Assembly: GCF_005503695.1 (NCBI RefSeq)
Contig: NZ_SCMU01000007.1
Span: 62,001-126,000, forward strand
DNA length: 64,000 nucleotides
DNA from: Sphingopyxis sp. 2PD
GTDB taxonomy: Bacteria > Pseudomonadota > Alphaproteobacteria > Sphingomonadales > Sphingomonadaceae
Direction: 5' to 3'
Positions within the stretch are counted from its first letter, which is position 1, and the number at the start of each line of letters is the position of its first letter. Shown piece after piece: positions 39,829 through 48,394 of the stretch. Under the pieces are notes generated by a model that did not search any database, was not told the DNA's origin, and was given only the letters and a program-made list of their open reading frames with translations. Made by a program: the position numbers and the translations under genes.

Positions 39829-40478
39829 TGAACGCGGACGCGCCCCTGACCATTCAGCGGATCGCGATTTTTCCGCTGCCCGGCGCGGTGCTGTTTCCCG
39901 GGCTGCACCTGCCGCTGCATATTTTCGAGCCGCGCTATTCGGCGATGGTGCAGGAGGTGTTGGCGCGCGACCGCCAGATCGGGATGATCCAGCCGCGTAT
40001 GCTGCCGGGCGAGGAAAGCCGCGAGCCGCCCGCGCTCTATGACGTCGGTTGCGTCGGGCGTATTGTCGATGTCGAAGCGCTCGACGAGGGACGTTTCAAT
40101 CTGGTGCTGGAAGGCGTGGCGCGGTTTCGCGTCCGCCGCGAACTCGACGTCACGACCCCCTTTCGTCAGGTGGAGGCCGAGATCGAGGCCGAAATCGAGG
40201 ATGATGCGGTGCTGTCGAGCGTCGAGCGCGCCAGTCTGGAACGCGAGGCAAAGCGCTTTGCGACCAGACAGGGTTATGTCGTCGATTGGGATTCGGTCGG
40301 GCAGCTCGATGATGCGACGCTGGTCAACGGCATCGCGCAGGTCGCGCCGTTCGACGCCGCCGCCAAGCAGGCGCTCTTGGAAGCATCGCCGATCGACGCG
40401 CGCGCCGAGCTGGTCGTCCAGCTGATGCAGTTTTTCGGTCGCTACGATAGCGACGACGGCCGCGCCACGCTGCAATAG
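39828..40478 (+). CDS. LON N-terminal (substrate-binding) domain protein
   Basis: A 216-residue protein made only of the LON N-terminal domain: IAIFPLPGAVLFPGLHLPLHIFEPRYSAMVQEVL and VGCVGRIVDVEALDEGRFNLVLEGVARF. There is no ATPase or protease part, so it is a stand-alone substrate-binding protein of unknown target. The start codon overlaps the cnoX stop (TGATG), implying coupled translation with the chaperone. This pairing is common in sphingomonads. Confidence 0.9.
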   Translation: MNADAPLTIQRIAIFPLPGAVLFPGLHLPLHIFEPRYSAMVQEVLARDRQIGMIQPRMLPGEESREPPALYDVGCVGRIVDVEALDEGRFNLVLEGVARFRVRRELDVTTPFRQVEAEIEAEIEDDAVLSSVERASLEREAKRFATRQGYVVDWDSVGQLDDATLVNGIAQVAPFDAAAKQALLEASPIDARAELVVQLMQFFGRYDSDDGRATLQ

Positions 40479-40485
40479 GCGGCAT

Positions 40486-41187
40486 TCAATGCAATTTGCG
40501 CGGCGCCGCGTGGCGCGCGATGTCGGCGAGCGCGCGGCGCACGATATGGCGGTCGCTTTCGCTTAGTCGCTCGGTCGTTGCGGTCACGGTCAGCTGGCGG
40601 CGGACCAGCGCCTGTTCGGCAGCGACGCGCGCCTCGATCCGCGCATCCGTGTGTCGCGCCGACCGCGACATTGTCGCGCGGCGCCGCGTCGCCCAATCGG
40701 CAACCAGGCGATCGGCGGCAAGCATCGCCAGCCCGTCGGCAGCGGCTTGTTCGGTCGCGGCTTCGGCGGCGGGATCGATCAGCCAGTCGTCGGCGCCATC
40801 GGCTTGCAAGGCATCGAGCGACAAGGTTGCGGTGACATGCTGCCGCCCCGCCGTCCGCTGGTCGCCATGGAGGCGAAGGCGCAGTGCCTGGAGCTCGGCG
40901 CGCAGCTGCCAGTTCACATAGGTGGTGAAGCGCGCCCGCGCCGGATCATAGCGTTCGGCGGCGCGGTGCAGCGCGATGGCGCAGACCTGTGCCGCGTCGT
41001 CGGCGACATCGGAGAGGCCGTAGCGGCGGGTGAAATAGCGGATGCGCGGCGCTGCCAGCTCCGCGAGGCGCGCGAAGGCTCGGTCGGCGCGCGTCCGTGC
41101 CCGCGCGCCCGGTGCCATATCGAGCGCGGTTCGCGCCTGGATATAGTCCGTCACCGCTGTTTCGAGTGCATCGCTTTTTGCCGACAT
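40486..41187 (-). CDS. Sigma-70 region 2-like protein
   Basis: A 233-residue protein whose residues about 45-110 match sigma region 2: RYFTRRYGLSDVADDAAQVCAIALHRAAERYDPARARFTTYVNWQLRAEL. The second half is Ala/Arg-rich and does not show a clear region 4 helix-turn-helix, although SESDRHIVRRALADI could be a remnant. It may be a divergent RpoH-type or accessory sigma factor. It is convergent with the LON-domain gene and stands alone. Function is uncertain. Confidence 0.6.
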   Translation of the reverse strand: MSAKSDALETAVTDYIQARTALDMAPGARARTRADRAFARLAELAAPRIRYFTRRYGLSDVADDAAQVCAIALHRAAERYDPARARFTTYVNWQLRAELQALRLRLHGDQRTAGRQHVTATLSLDALQADGADDWLIDPAAEAATEQAAADGLAMLAADRLVADWATRRRATMSRSARHTDARIEARVAAEQALVRRQLTVTATTERLSESDRHIVRRALADIARHAAPRKLH

Positions 41188-41311
41188 GGTCCTTCCCCAT
41201 CGTGCCGCGGCGGGGGTGCCGCGGTGACAAGGATAAGGAAACAGGGTGAGCGGCGGGCTGCTGAAGGGCTAGGTAGAAATACGTACCGCGGCCGAACAAG
41301 GCTTAGATGTT

Positions 41312-41391
41312 CCGTCATCCCGGCGAAGGCCGGGATCTCAACCTCGCGGTTCTACGCACCGGCGAGATCCCGGCCTTCGCCGGGATGACGG
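41312..41391. repeat. REP-like inverted repeat, type A copy 1
   Basis: Two perfect 28-base arms at 41312-41339 and 41364-41391 (left arm starting CCGTCATCCCGGCGAAGG) are separated by 24 bases. A second copy is at 45252-45328. Such elements are dispersed in intergenic DNA of sphingomonads. Confidence 0.9.
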
Positions 41392-41409
41392 ATGAACAAA
41401 ACCGGTTCG

Positions 41410-41530
41410 AGTCTGTCCTGTTCAAACGGAAACGTCGCCCTGAGCCTGTCGAAGGGCGCTTATCGCCGAGAAGCGCCCTTCGACAGGCTCAGGGCGACGG
41501 TGATATGATTCTGCTTGAGCAGGACAGACT
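41410..41530. repeat. Nested inverted repeat (type C) at the end of the UbiH-type gene
   Basis: Inner perfect 29-base arms at 41433-41461 and 41471-41499 (starting CGTCGCCCTGAGCCTGTCG) enclose a 9-base loop. Outer 16-base arms at 41410-41425 and 41515-41530 (AGTCTGTCCTGTTCAA, one mismatch) frame it. The outer right arm touches the stop codon of the hydroxylase gene, so the structure forms the 3' end of that mRNA. Confidence 0.85.
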
Positions 41531-42772
41531 TTAAACTTCGGCCCCCGCGAGCAGTTTGGGCAGATCGCCGGCCTCGCCGCGCGCTTCGTCCATGAAGAAG
41601 CGTTTGAGCATCGGCAGCCGCTGCACCGCGCCGAGCCCAGTGCGGCGCACGGCGGCGGCGGTGCGGCCCGGAATACCGAACAGGCGGGTCAGCCCGTCGG
41701 TCGCGAGGCTGACCATCATATTGTCGAGCCCGCGCCAGCGTTGATAGCGCGCGAGCAAGGCCGCATCGCCCAGATCGAGTCCGAGCCGTGCGCCCTCAAC
41801 GAGCACTTCGGTCAGCGCCGCGACATCGCGGAGGCCAAGATTGAGCCCCTGCCCCGCAATCGGATGGATGCCATGCGCGGCGTCGCCGACGAGCGCGATC
41901 CGCTCGGCGACGATCGACGCGCTGTGATGGAAACCGAGCGGATAGGTCATGCGCGGCGCGACGAGCTCCATCGCGCCGAGCACCCCGCCGGCGCGCTTTT
42001 CGAGTTCGGCGACAAAGCCGCGGTCGCCCAGCTTGACGAATCCGGGGCCGTCCTTTTCGGCAACGGTCCACACAAAGGCCGAACGGTGCCGCCCTTCGCC
42101 ATCATCGACGAGCGGCAGCAGCGCGAAGGGACCAGAGGGGTAGAAGATTTCGTGCGCGATATTGCCATGGGGCTTTTCGTGCGCAACGGCCCCGATCATC
42201 GCGTGATGGTGGTACGACCAGCTCGCGATACTGAACCCCGCCGCGTCGCGCGTCGGCGAGCGGCGACCCTCCGCGACGATCAGCAGCGGCGCGGCAAGCC
42301 GCGTCCCGTCGGCGAGCGTCAGCGTGACGCCATGGACGCCGATGTCGCGGGTCGTGACGGTGGCGGGCATATGCAGCCGCACCAGCGGTGCATCGGCCAA
42401 CCCCGCGGCGAGTGCCAGACGCAGCTGGCGGTTCTCGATCATCGTGCCAAGCGGCGGATCGCCGTCGGCGGTGACGAAATCGAGCTCGCCGCCGCGGCCG
42501 CTGTCGGGGGCGCCATCGCCGACCTTGATCGCGCGGATCGGGCAGCCATGACCCGCCAGCCGCTGCGCGATCCCCAGCACCTCGAACATCTGCCAGGTCG
42601 CGCTGGCGATCGCCGAGGCGCGGCCATCGAATCCCGGTGCGATCGTCGCCACCGGGTCGGCGGGATCGACGATCTGGACCGACAGGCCATGGTGCGCCAG
42701 GGCAAGGGCGAGCGCCTGGCCGACGAGGCCGCCGCCGGAGATCAGGACATCGCTGCGCAGCGTTTCGCTCAT
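41531..42772 (-). CDS. UbiH/UbiF-type FAD-dependent monooxygenase (ubiquinone biosynthesis)
   Basis: A 413-residue flavoprotein with the FAD-binding motif VLISGGGLVGQALALALAHHG, the segment DGRASAIA typical of UbiH/UbiF/COQ6, and GDAAHGIHPIAGQGLNLGLRD near the C-terminus. These enzymes hydroxylate the aromatic ring of ubiquinone precursors at the inner membrane. Which ring position is modified cannot be decided here. It is divergent from ftsK and ends at the nested repeat. Confidence 0.9.
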   Translation of the reverse strand: MSETLRSDVLISGGGLVGQALALALAHHGLSVQIVDPADPVATIAPGFDGRASAIASATWQMFEVLGIAQRLAGHGCPIRAIKVGDGAPDSGRGGELDFVTADGDPPLGTMIENRQLRLALAAGLADAPLVRLHMPATVTTRDIGVHGVTLTLADGTRLAAPLLIVAEGRRSPTRDAAGFSIASWSYHHHAMIGAVAHEKPHGNIAHEIFYPSGPFALLPLVDDGEGRHRSAFVWTVAEKDGPGFVKLGDRGFVAELEKRAGGVLGAMELVAPRMTYPLGFHHSASIVAERIALVGDAAHGIHPIAGQGLNLGLRDVAALTEVLVEGARLGLDLGDAALLARYQRWRGLDNMMVSLATDGLTRLFGIPGRTAAAVRRTGLGAVQRLPMLKRFFMDEARGEAGDLPKLLAGAEV

Positions 42773-42893
42773 GGGGCTGCCCTAGCGCGCGGCAGGGCGG
42801 TTGGAAAGGCCGTGTGCGCGCCGGGCCGCGCTTGACGGCGACTCCCCCCCATGCGCATATCGCCGTGGTTAACTGACAGGGACCGTGAAGAAC

Positions 42894-45206
42894 ATGGCTA
42901 GCCGCAAGGCCGCACCGATAAAGGCCGATTGGCGCACCGTTTTCCGCCAGAGCATCGCGCGATCGCTGGTGATCGCCGCGGCGGCCGCGCTTGGGCTCTT
43001 CACACTGTTCCTGGCGCTTGCGCTTGTTACCTACGACAGCACCGATGCGGCGCTCAACACCGCCGCCGACGGCACCGCCGCCAACTGGATGGGCAGCACC
43101 GGCGCGTGGTTCGCCGATCTGGGGCTGTCGATCGGCGGGGTCGGGATCGCGTTGCTGCTGCCGCTGCTCGGCCTGCTCGCGTGGCGGCTGTGGCTGGGCG
43201 AACCCCAACCCTATTGGCCGCGCCAGCTCGCGTACAGCTTCGTCGGCATCCTCCTTGTCGGGCTGGGTGCCGAACTGTGGTCGCCCGCGACCGGCGCGCC
43301 GATGCCCGCGGGGTGGGGCGGCATCATCGCGCTGCTGGTCGGCGGAGCGATCACGCCGCTGTTCGCAGCCGCGGGCGAACCCGCCGCAGCGCTGATCCGC
43401 ATTGCGACGATCCTGCTGCTGGTGACCGCGGGGCTGTGGCTCGCTTGGCGCGCGCTGCGGCTTGAAAAGGGATGGGCCTCGCGCTTCCGCCTGCCCGCCG
43501 CCGAGCGGAGCCGCGTCGCCGAGCCGGCGCGCACCGCCGACGAGGGCGCCCGCGCGCCAAACCTGATGGAGCGCGTCGTGCGCCCCCGCGCGATCGCCGA
43601 GCCGAGCGACCGCGCCCCGCCCGAAATCGCCGACCCAGCCGAGCGCACCGCACCGTCGAAGCCCCGGCCCAAGCCGCAGACCGAGCTGTTCACCAATTAC
43701 CAGCTGCCATCGATTGACCTGCTCGCGCCGCCGCCGCCGGGACCGACCGGCCAGATCGACAAGGCGGGGCTGGAGCGCAACGCGCGGCTGCTCGAATCCG
43801 TGCTCGAGGATTTTCAGGTCAAAGGCGTCGTCACCGCGGTCCGTCCCGGTCCGGTCGTCACCATGTACGAACTCGAGCCCGCGCCGGGGACCAAGGCCAG
43901 CCGGGTGTCGAACCTCGCCGACGATATCGCGCGCAACATGTCGGCGCTGTCGGCGCGCATCGCGCCGATCCCGGGCCGCACCGTGATCGGCATCGAACTG
44001 CCCAACGCGCACCGCGAATCGGTGGTGCTGCACGAAATCATCGGCAGTGCGCTGTTCCAGGACCAGACCGGTGCGCTGCCGATCATCCTGGGCAAGAATA
44101 TCAGCGGCGACGCGGTGATCGCCGATCTCGCGCCGATGCCGCACCTGCTGATTGCGGGGACCACCGGATCGGGCAAGTCGGTCGGGCTCAACGCGATGAT
44201 CCTGTCCCTGCTCTATCGCCTCGGTCCCGATCAGGTGAAGATGATCATGATCGATCCCAAAATGCTGGAACTCAGCGTCTACGACGACATCCCGCACCTG
44301 CTCGCTCCGGTGGTGACCGAACCCAAGAAGGCGATCCGCGCACTCAAATGGGCGGTCGAGCAGATGGAGGATCGCTACCGGATGATGTCGTCGCTGTCGG
44401 TGCGCAACCTCGCGTCGTACAACGACAAGGTGCGCGCGGCGCTCGCCAAGGGCAAGTCGCTGGGGCGCCGCGTCCAGACCGGATACGACCCCGACACCGG
44501 CCAGCCGGTCTACGAGGAAGAGACGCTCGATTATGCGCCGCTGCCGCAGATCGTCGTGGTCGTCGACGAGCTCGCCGATTTGATGATGACCGCGGGCAAA
44601 GAGGTCGAATTCCTGATCCAGCGGCTCGCGCAGAAGGCGCGCGCGGCGGGTATCCACCTGATCCTTGCGACGCAGCGCCCTTCGGTCGACGTCATCACCG
44701 GCGTCATCAAGGCGAATTTGCCGACGCGCATCAGCTTCAACGTCACGTCGAAAATCGACAGCCGCACGATCTTGGGCGAAGCGGGCGCCGAACAGCTGCT
44801 CGGCAAGGGCGACATGCTCTATGTCCCCGGCGGCAAGCAGATCACGCGCATCCACGGTCCCTTCGTGTCGGACGACGAGGTCCGCGCGGTCGCTGATCAC
44901 TGGAAGGGGCAGGGCCGCCCCGACTATATCGAGAGCGTCACCGAAGATCCCGAGGACGGCGGTTTTGCGATGGAGGGCGCCCCCGCGGGCGGCGACAGCG
45001 CCGAAGACCGCATGTATGCAAAGGCGTGCCAGATCGTCGTCGAGAGCCAGAAGGCTTCGACCAGCTGGCTGCAACGTCAATTGCGGATCGGGTACAACAG
45101 CGCTGCGCGGTTGATCGAACGGATGGAGGAGGAAGGGCTGGTGAGCCCGCCGAACCATGTCGGTCGCCGCGACGTGCTGACCGATCAATATGGCCAGCCG
45201 CGGTAG
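42894..45206 (+). CDS. ftsK: DNA translocase FtsK
   Basis: About 770 residues: four N-terminal membrane helices (to about residue 185), a proline-rich linker, the alpha/beta motor with Walker A GTTGSGKSVGLNAM and Walker B region IVVVVDELADLMM, and the C-terminal gamma winged helix (ASTSWLQRQLRIGYNSAARLIERMEEEGLV). It pumps chromosome DNA through the division septum and helps dimer resolution by XerCD. The start is either the ATG at 42894 (used here) or a GTG at 42885, both close to AGGGA. It is shorter than E. coli FtsK because of the short linker. Confidence 0.95.
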   Translation: MASRKAAPIKADWRTVFRQSIARSLVIAAAAALGLFTLFLALALVTYDSTDAALNTAADGTAANWMGSTGAWFADLGLSIGGVGIALLLPLLGLLAWRLWLGEPQPYWPRQLAYSFVGILLVGLGAELWSPATGAPMPAGWGGIIALLVGGAITPLFAAAGEPAAALIRIATILLLVTAGLWLAWRALRLEKGWASRFRLPAAERSRVAEPARTADEGARAPNLMERVVRPRAIAEPSDRAPPEIADPAERTAPSKPRPKPQTELFTNYQLPSIDLLAPPPPGPTGQIDKAGLERNARLLESVLEDFQVKGVVTAVRPGPVVTMYELEPAPGTKASRVSNLADDIARNMSALSARIAPIPGRTVIGIELPNAHRESVVLHEIIGSALFQDQTGALPIILGKNISGDAVIADLAPMPHLLIAGTTGSGKSVGLNAMILSLLYRLGPDQVKMIMIDPKMLELSVYDDIPHLLAPVVTEPKKAIRALKWAVEQMEDRYRMMSSLSVRNLASYNDKVRAALAKGKSLGRRVQTGYDPDTGQPVYEEETLDYAPLPQIVVVVDELADLMMTAGKEVEFLIQRLAQKARAAGIHLILATQRPSVDVITGVIKANLPTRISFNVTSKIDSRTILGEAGAEQLLGKGDMLYVPGGKQITRIHGPFVSDDEVRAVADHWKGQGRPDYIESVTEDPEDGGFAMEGAPAGGDSAEDRMYAKACQIVVESQKASTSWLQRQLRIGYNSAARLIERMEEEGLVSPPNHVGRRDVLTDQYGQPR

Positions 45207-45251
45207 GGAACTTTTACGGGGTTTAGGGTTTCAATCCGGACTTCCCATCAT

Positions 45252-45328
45252 CGTCATCCCGGCGAAGGCCGGGATCTCGCCATGCGTCGTTGCGCGAGGG
45301 TGAGATCCCGGCCTTCGCCGGGATGACG
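45252..45328. repeat. REP-like inverted repeat, type A copy 2
   Basis: Perfect 27-base arms at 45252-45278 and 45302-45328, with the same arm sequence as the copy at 41312. It lies between ftsK and lolA and may form an mRNA end for ftsK. Confidence 0.9.
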
Positions 45329-45409
45329 GAGAGATGAAACGGCGGTTCAGTGGATATTCAACGCCCCAACGTCACATGCGAACCACGATTTTTGCAGAAT
45401 GAGAGCATC

Positions 45410-46063
45410 ATGACCCTGACTTTTCCTCGCCTGAACCTGACGCGCGCCGCCGCGCTGGCGCTTGCGCCGCTGGCCGCGGCCGGCCTTGCCGCGACCGCAC
45501 CCGCCACCGCGCAATCGGCAAACGCGCTGGCGTCGGTCCAATCGCACCTCAAATCGACGAGTTCGATGACCGCCGACTTTGTCCAGACCGACCGCAACGG
45601 CCAGCGCCTGTCGGGCAAGCTGACGTTGAAGCGCCCCGGCAAGATCCGGTTCCAGTATCAGAAGGGCGTGCCGCTGCTGATCGTTGGTGACGGCAGCTCG
45701 CTGACCATGATCGATTATGAGGTGCGGCAGGTGCAGCGCTGGCCGGTGAAGAATTCGCCGCTGGGCGCGCTACTCGACCCCGACCGCGATCTCACCCGAT
45801 ACGCCAAGGTCCTGCCCACCGGCAGCAACGATGTGCTGAGCGTCGAGGTCAAGGATCCCAAGCGCCCCGAATATGGCACGATCACGATGGTGTTCGTGCG
45901 CGACGGATCGGCGCCCGCCGGGCTGCGCCTACGCGGCTGGGTCGCGCTCGATTCGCAGAACAACCGGACGCGCATCGACCTCAGCAACCAGAAATTCAAC
46001 GTCGCGGTCGCCGATTCGGCGTTCCGCTGGACCGATCCGCGCCCGAACAAGCGTGGTCGGTAG
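45410..46063 (+). CDS. lolA: Outer-membrane lipoprotein carrier LolA
   Basis: A 217-residue periplasmic protein starting at the ATG at 45410. The signal peptide ends near APATAQSAN. LolA features are VQSHLKSTSSMTADFVQTDRNGQRLSGKLTLKRPGKIRFQYQKG and the incomplete barrel that follows. It ferries lipoproteins from LolCDE to the outer membrane. Alphaproteobacteria generally lack LolB, so LolA may deliver directly. A strong terminator follows. Confidence 0.9.
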   Translation: MTLTFPRLNLTRAAALALAPLAAAGLAATAPATAQSANALASVQSHLKSTSSMTADFVQTDRNGQRLSGKLTLKRPGKIRFQYQKGVPLLIVGDGSSLTMIDYEVRQVQRWPVKNSPLGALLDPDRDLTRYAKVLPTGSNDVLSVEVKDPKRPEYGTITMVFVRDGSAPAGLRLRGWVALDSQNNRTRIDLSNQKFNVAVADSAFRWTDPRPNKRGR

Positions 46064-46084
46064 TCGAAGCTGAACGAAAAATTC

Positions 46085-46123
46085 AGGCCGGGGCGTTTTC
46101 TTGCAAAATTCCCCGGCCTTTTT
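46085..46123 (+). terminator. Rho-independent terminator of lolA
   Basis: A 9-base stem (AGGCCGGGG / CCCCGGCCT) with a loop of 17 bases is followed directly by TTTTT. Confidence 0.88.
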
Positions 46124-46197
46124 CCGCCGAACCGTCGCCCGGCATCGACGAACTGCAAAATCGGCGCATTGCGGCCAATTTCTGTTCAGCTTGGCGA

Positions 46198-46360
46198 CAG
46201 GGAGAGCGGGCTATTTCAACTCTCGAAGACGCCAACACGGCCCCGGATTTGGGTTTCCCCCTGTTGCCCCACCCGGATTGCCCGGTGTCTTCATTCAAGA
46301 GCGTGACGAACGCTGACCTTGAACCCCCGTTCCACCGCCCCTGGGACGGGGGTTTATGAT
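46198..46360 (+). ncRNA. Candidate structured small RNA between lolA and xthA
   Basis: The stretch has no gene but shows ordered pairing: AAGACGCC (about 46226) with GGTGTCTT (about 46285), a C-rich unpaired interior, then a 12-base terminal stem AACCCCCGTTCC / GGGACGGGGGTT (46322-46354, one G-U pair) followed by TATGATT. This looks like a small RNA ending in its own terminator, or a 5' leader of xthA. I cannot assign a family; the alphaproteobacterial mmgR/suhB family is one to test. Confidence 0.35.
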
Positions 46361-46449
46361 TCCCGGCGTTTTTTTCCGCTAACGCGGCTTTGCAGCACCA
46401 GTCCGCAATCGCATTGCGAACAATGCACCGCGCCGATAGAGCCGACTGC

Positions 46450-47244
46450 ATGACTCGCACCAGCATCGCATCGTGGAATATCAACAGCGTCCGCGCCCGC
46501 ATCGGCATCGTCGAGAAATTCCTGCGCGAGGAAGCGCCCGACATTTTGTGCCTGCAGGAGACCAAGGTCGAATGCGGCATCTTTCCCAAGGACATGTTCC
46601 AGTCGTTAGGCTATGAACACATCATCACCCACGGCCAGCGGATGCACCATGGCGTCGCGATCATCAGCAAGGTGCCGCTGACCGACGTGCGCAAATATGA
46701 CTGGCAGGCGAATGGCGAGGCGCGCCATGTCGGGGTGACGTTGCCGTCGGGGGTGCGCCTCGACAATGTCTATATCCCTGCCGGCGGCGACATTCCCGAT
46801 CGCGAGCTCAACCCCAAATTTGGGCAGAAGCTCGATTTCTTTGGCCGCATGACCGAATGGTCGGGGGCGTTGAACGGTACGCCGACGGTGCTGACCGGCG
46901 ACTTCAACGTCGCGCCGCTCGAAAGCGACGTATGGAACCACAAGGCGCTGCTCGACGTCGTCAGCCACACGCCGATCGAGGTCGAAACGCTCGCGCGGTT
47001 GCAGGCGGCGTCGAACTGGGTCGATCTAGGTCGCCATTTCGTTCCGGCGCCGGAGCGGCTCTATACCTGGTGGAGTTACCGCGCCAAGGATTGGGAAGCA
47101 TCAAACCGCGGCCGCCGCCTCGACCATATGTGGGTGACCCCCGACCTCGTCGACAAAGCGGTGTCGCACCGCATCGTGCAGCCGGCGCGGAGCTGGGAGC
47201 GGCCGTCGGACCATATCCCGCTGGTCACGGAATTCGCTTTTTGA
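46450..47244 (+). CDS. xthA: Exodeoxyribonuclease III
   Basis: A 264-residue EEP-fold nuclease starting at the ATG at 46450: N-terminal SIASWNINSVRARI, catalytic LCLQETKVE, VYIPAGGD, GDFNVAPLESDVW, and the C-terminal RRLDHMWVTPDL and SDHIPLV (Asp-His pair). These are the metal-binding and catalytic segments of exonuclease III, which repairs abasic sites. Its stop overlaps the TTG start of the downstream ribA-like gene. Confidence 0.94.
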   Translation: MTRTSIASWNINSVRARIGIVEKFLREEAPDILCLQETKVECGIFPKDMFQSLGYEHIITHGQRMHHGVAIISKVPLTDVRKYDWQANGEARHVGVTLPSGVRLDNVYIPAGGDIPDRELNPKFGQKLDFFGRMTEWSGALNGTPTVLTGDFNVAPLESDVWNHKALLDVVSHTPIEVETLARLQAASNWVDLGRHFVPAPERLYTWWSYRAKDWEASNRGRRLDHMWVTPDLVDKAVSHRIVQPARSWERPSDHIPLVTEFAF

Positions 47245-48305
47245 GCGACGCCGACCATAGAGGCGCCCGCCGCGCCGCGCGCGCGATCGACGCCTTACGC
47301 CGCGGCTGGCCCTTTCGCGTCGAGAGCGCCGACGGCGCGCTCGACCTGCTCGCAGTCGAAAGCGCGCGCGACGACGCGCTCGCCGATTTCGCGAGCCATG
47401 ATGTGCTGCTGTCGGGCGAGCGCGCGGTCACGCTGAAGCTCACCAACCAGCGCGTCGCCGCGACCCCGGGTCCGGTGCGCCTCGATGCCGCCGCCCCGAC
47501 CGTCGCCGCGGCGCTGGCGATCGCCGATCCGGCGCTCGACCTCGCCAATCCGCTCAAGGGACCGTTTCGCACCGTCGCCACCGGGAGCGAAAGCGCCGCC
47601 TCCGCCGCGATGACGATGGCGCGCCACGCCGGGCTGCTCCCGGCCTTTTTTGTCCGCGCGGCGGCGGGCGACGCCGAAACAGCGTGCCATGCCGAGGATG
47701 TCGCGGCGCTGCTCGACCCGTCGCGGCTTCAGATTGCGGCGCGCGCGCGCCTGCCCGTGGCGGCGAGCGAGAGCGCCGAGATCGTCGCCTTCCGTTCGCC
47801 CGAAGAAGCCTCCGACCATGTCGCGCTCGTCATCGGAAAGCGCGACGGCAATCCCCCGGTCGTTCGCCTGCACAGCGAATGCCTGACCGGCGATGTGCTC
47901 GGCAGTCTGAAATGCGATTGCGGGCCGCAGCTCCACGCCGCGCTGCATGCAATGGCCGACGCGCCGTGGGGGGTGCTGCTGTACCTGCGGCAGGAGGGAC
48001 GCGGCATCGGCCTCGTCAACAAGCTGCGCGCCTATGCACTGCAGGATCAAGGCTATGACACCGTCGATGCCAATCTCCGGCTGGGGTTTCCGGTGGAGGC
48101 GCGCGATTTTGCGATCGCTGGGCGGATGCTGGAATTGCTCAACATCCCGCGCATCCGGCTGATGACGAACAACCCGGAAAAGGTGGCGCGACTGGAAAAG
48201 GAGGGCGTCGAGGTGGTCGAACGCCTGCCGCTGGCGCTGCCGACCAACAAATATAATGAGCAATATCTCGCGACGAAACGCGATCGCACCGGTCACCAGC
48301 TTTAG
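47241..48305 (+). CDS. ribA: GTP cyclohydrolase II (riboflavin biosynthesis)
   Basis: A 354-residue protein beginning with a TTG that overlaps the xthA stop. The C-terminal half is GTP cyclohydrolase II: zinc ligands in HSECLTGDVLGSLKCDCGPQL (about residues 214-227), catalytic LRQEGRGIGLVNKLRAYALQDQG and substrate loop LMTNNPEKVARLE. The N-terminal 170 residues resemble the RibB-like half found in alphaproteobacterial RibA proteins but lack an obvious DHBP synthase active site. The enzyme opens the ring of GTP as the first step to riboflavin. Confidence 0.88.
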   Translation: MSDADHRGARRAARAIDALRRGWPFRVESADGALDLLAVESARDDALADFASHDVLLSGERAVTLKLTNQRVAATPGPVRLDAAAPTVAAALAIADPALDLANPLKGPFRTVATGSESAASAAMTMARHAGLLPAFFVRAAAGDAETACHAEDVAALLDPSRLQIAARARLPVAASESAEIVAFRSPEEASDHVALVIGKRDGNPPVVRLHSECLTGDVLGSLKCDCGPQLHAALHAMADAPWGVLLYLRQEGRGIGLVNKLRAYALQDQGYDTVDANLRLGFPVEARDFAIAGRMLELLNIPRIRLMTNNPEKVARLEKEGVEVVERLPLALPTNKYNEQYLATKRDRTGHQL

Positions 48306-48310
48306 AAACA

Positions 48311-48388
48311 CGTCGCTCCCGCGAAGGCGGGGGCCGCAGGCAACGTAGCACTACGCCGATGGCGGCCCCCGCCTTCGCGGGGGCGACG
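48311..48388. repeat. REP-like inverted repeat, type B copy 1
   Basis: Arms of 27 bases at 48311-48337 and 48362-48388 (CGTCGCTCCCGCGAAGGCGG..., one mismatch). It lies between the convergent ribA and LytTR regulator genes, where it can end both mRNAs. Confidence 0.88.
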
Positions 48389-48394
48389 GCCAAT

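Noticed and set aside
42102-45188. Open frame of about 1028 codons on the minus strand across ftsK
   Set aside because: It is antisense to a complete ftsK with all motifs; its protein is Arg/Asp/Gly-rich with no family features. GC-rich codon use keeps this frame free of stops.
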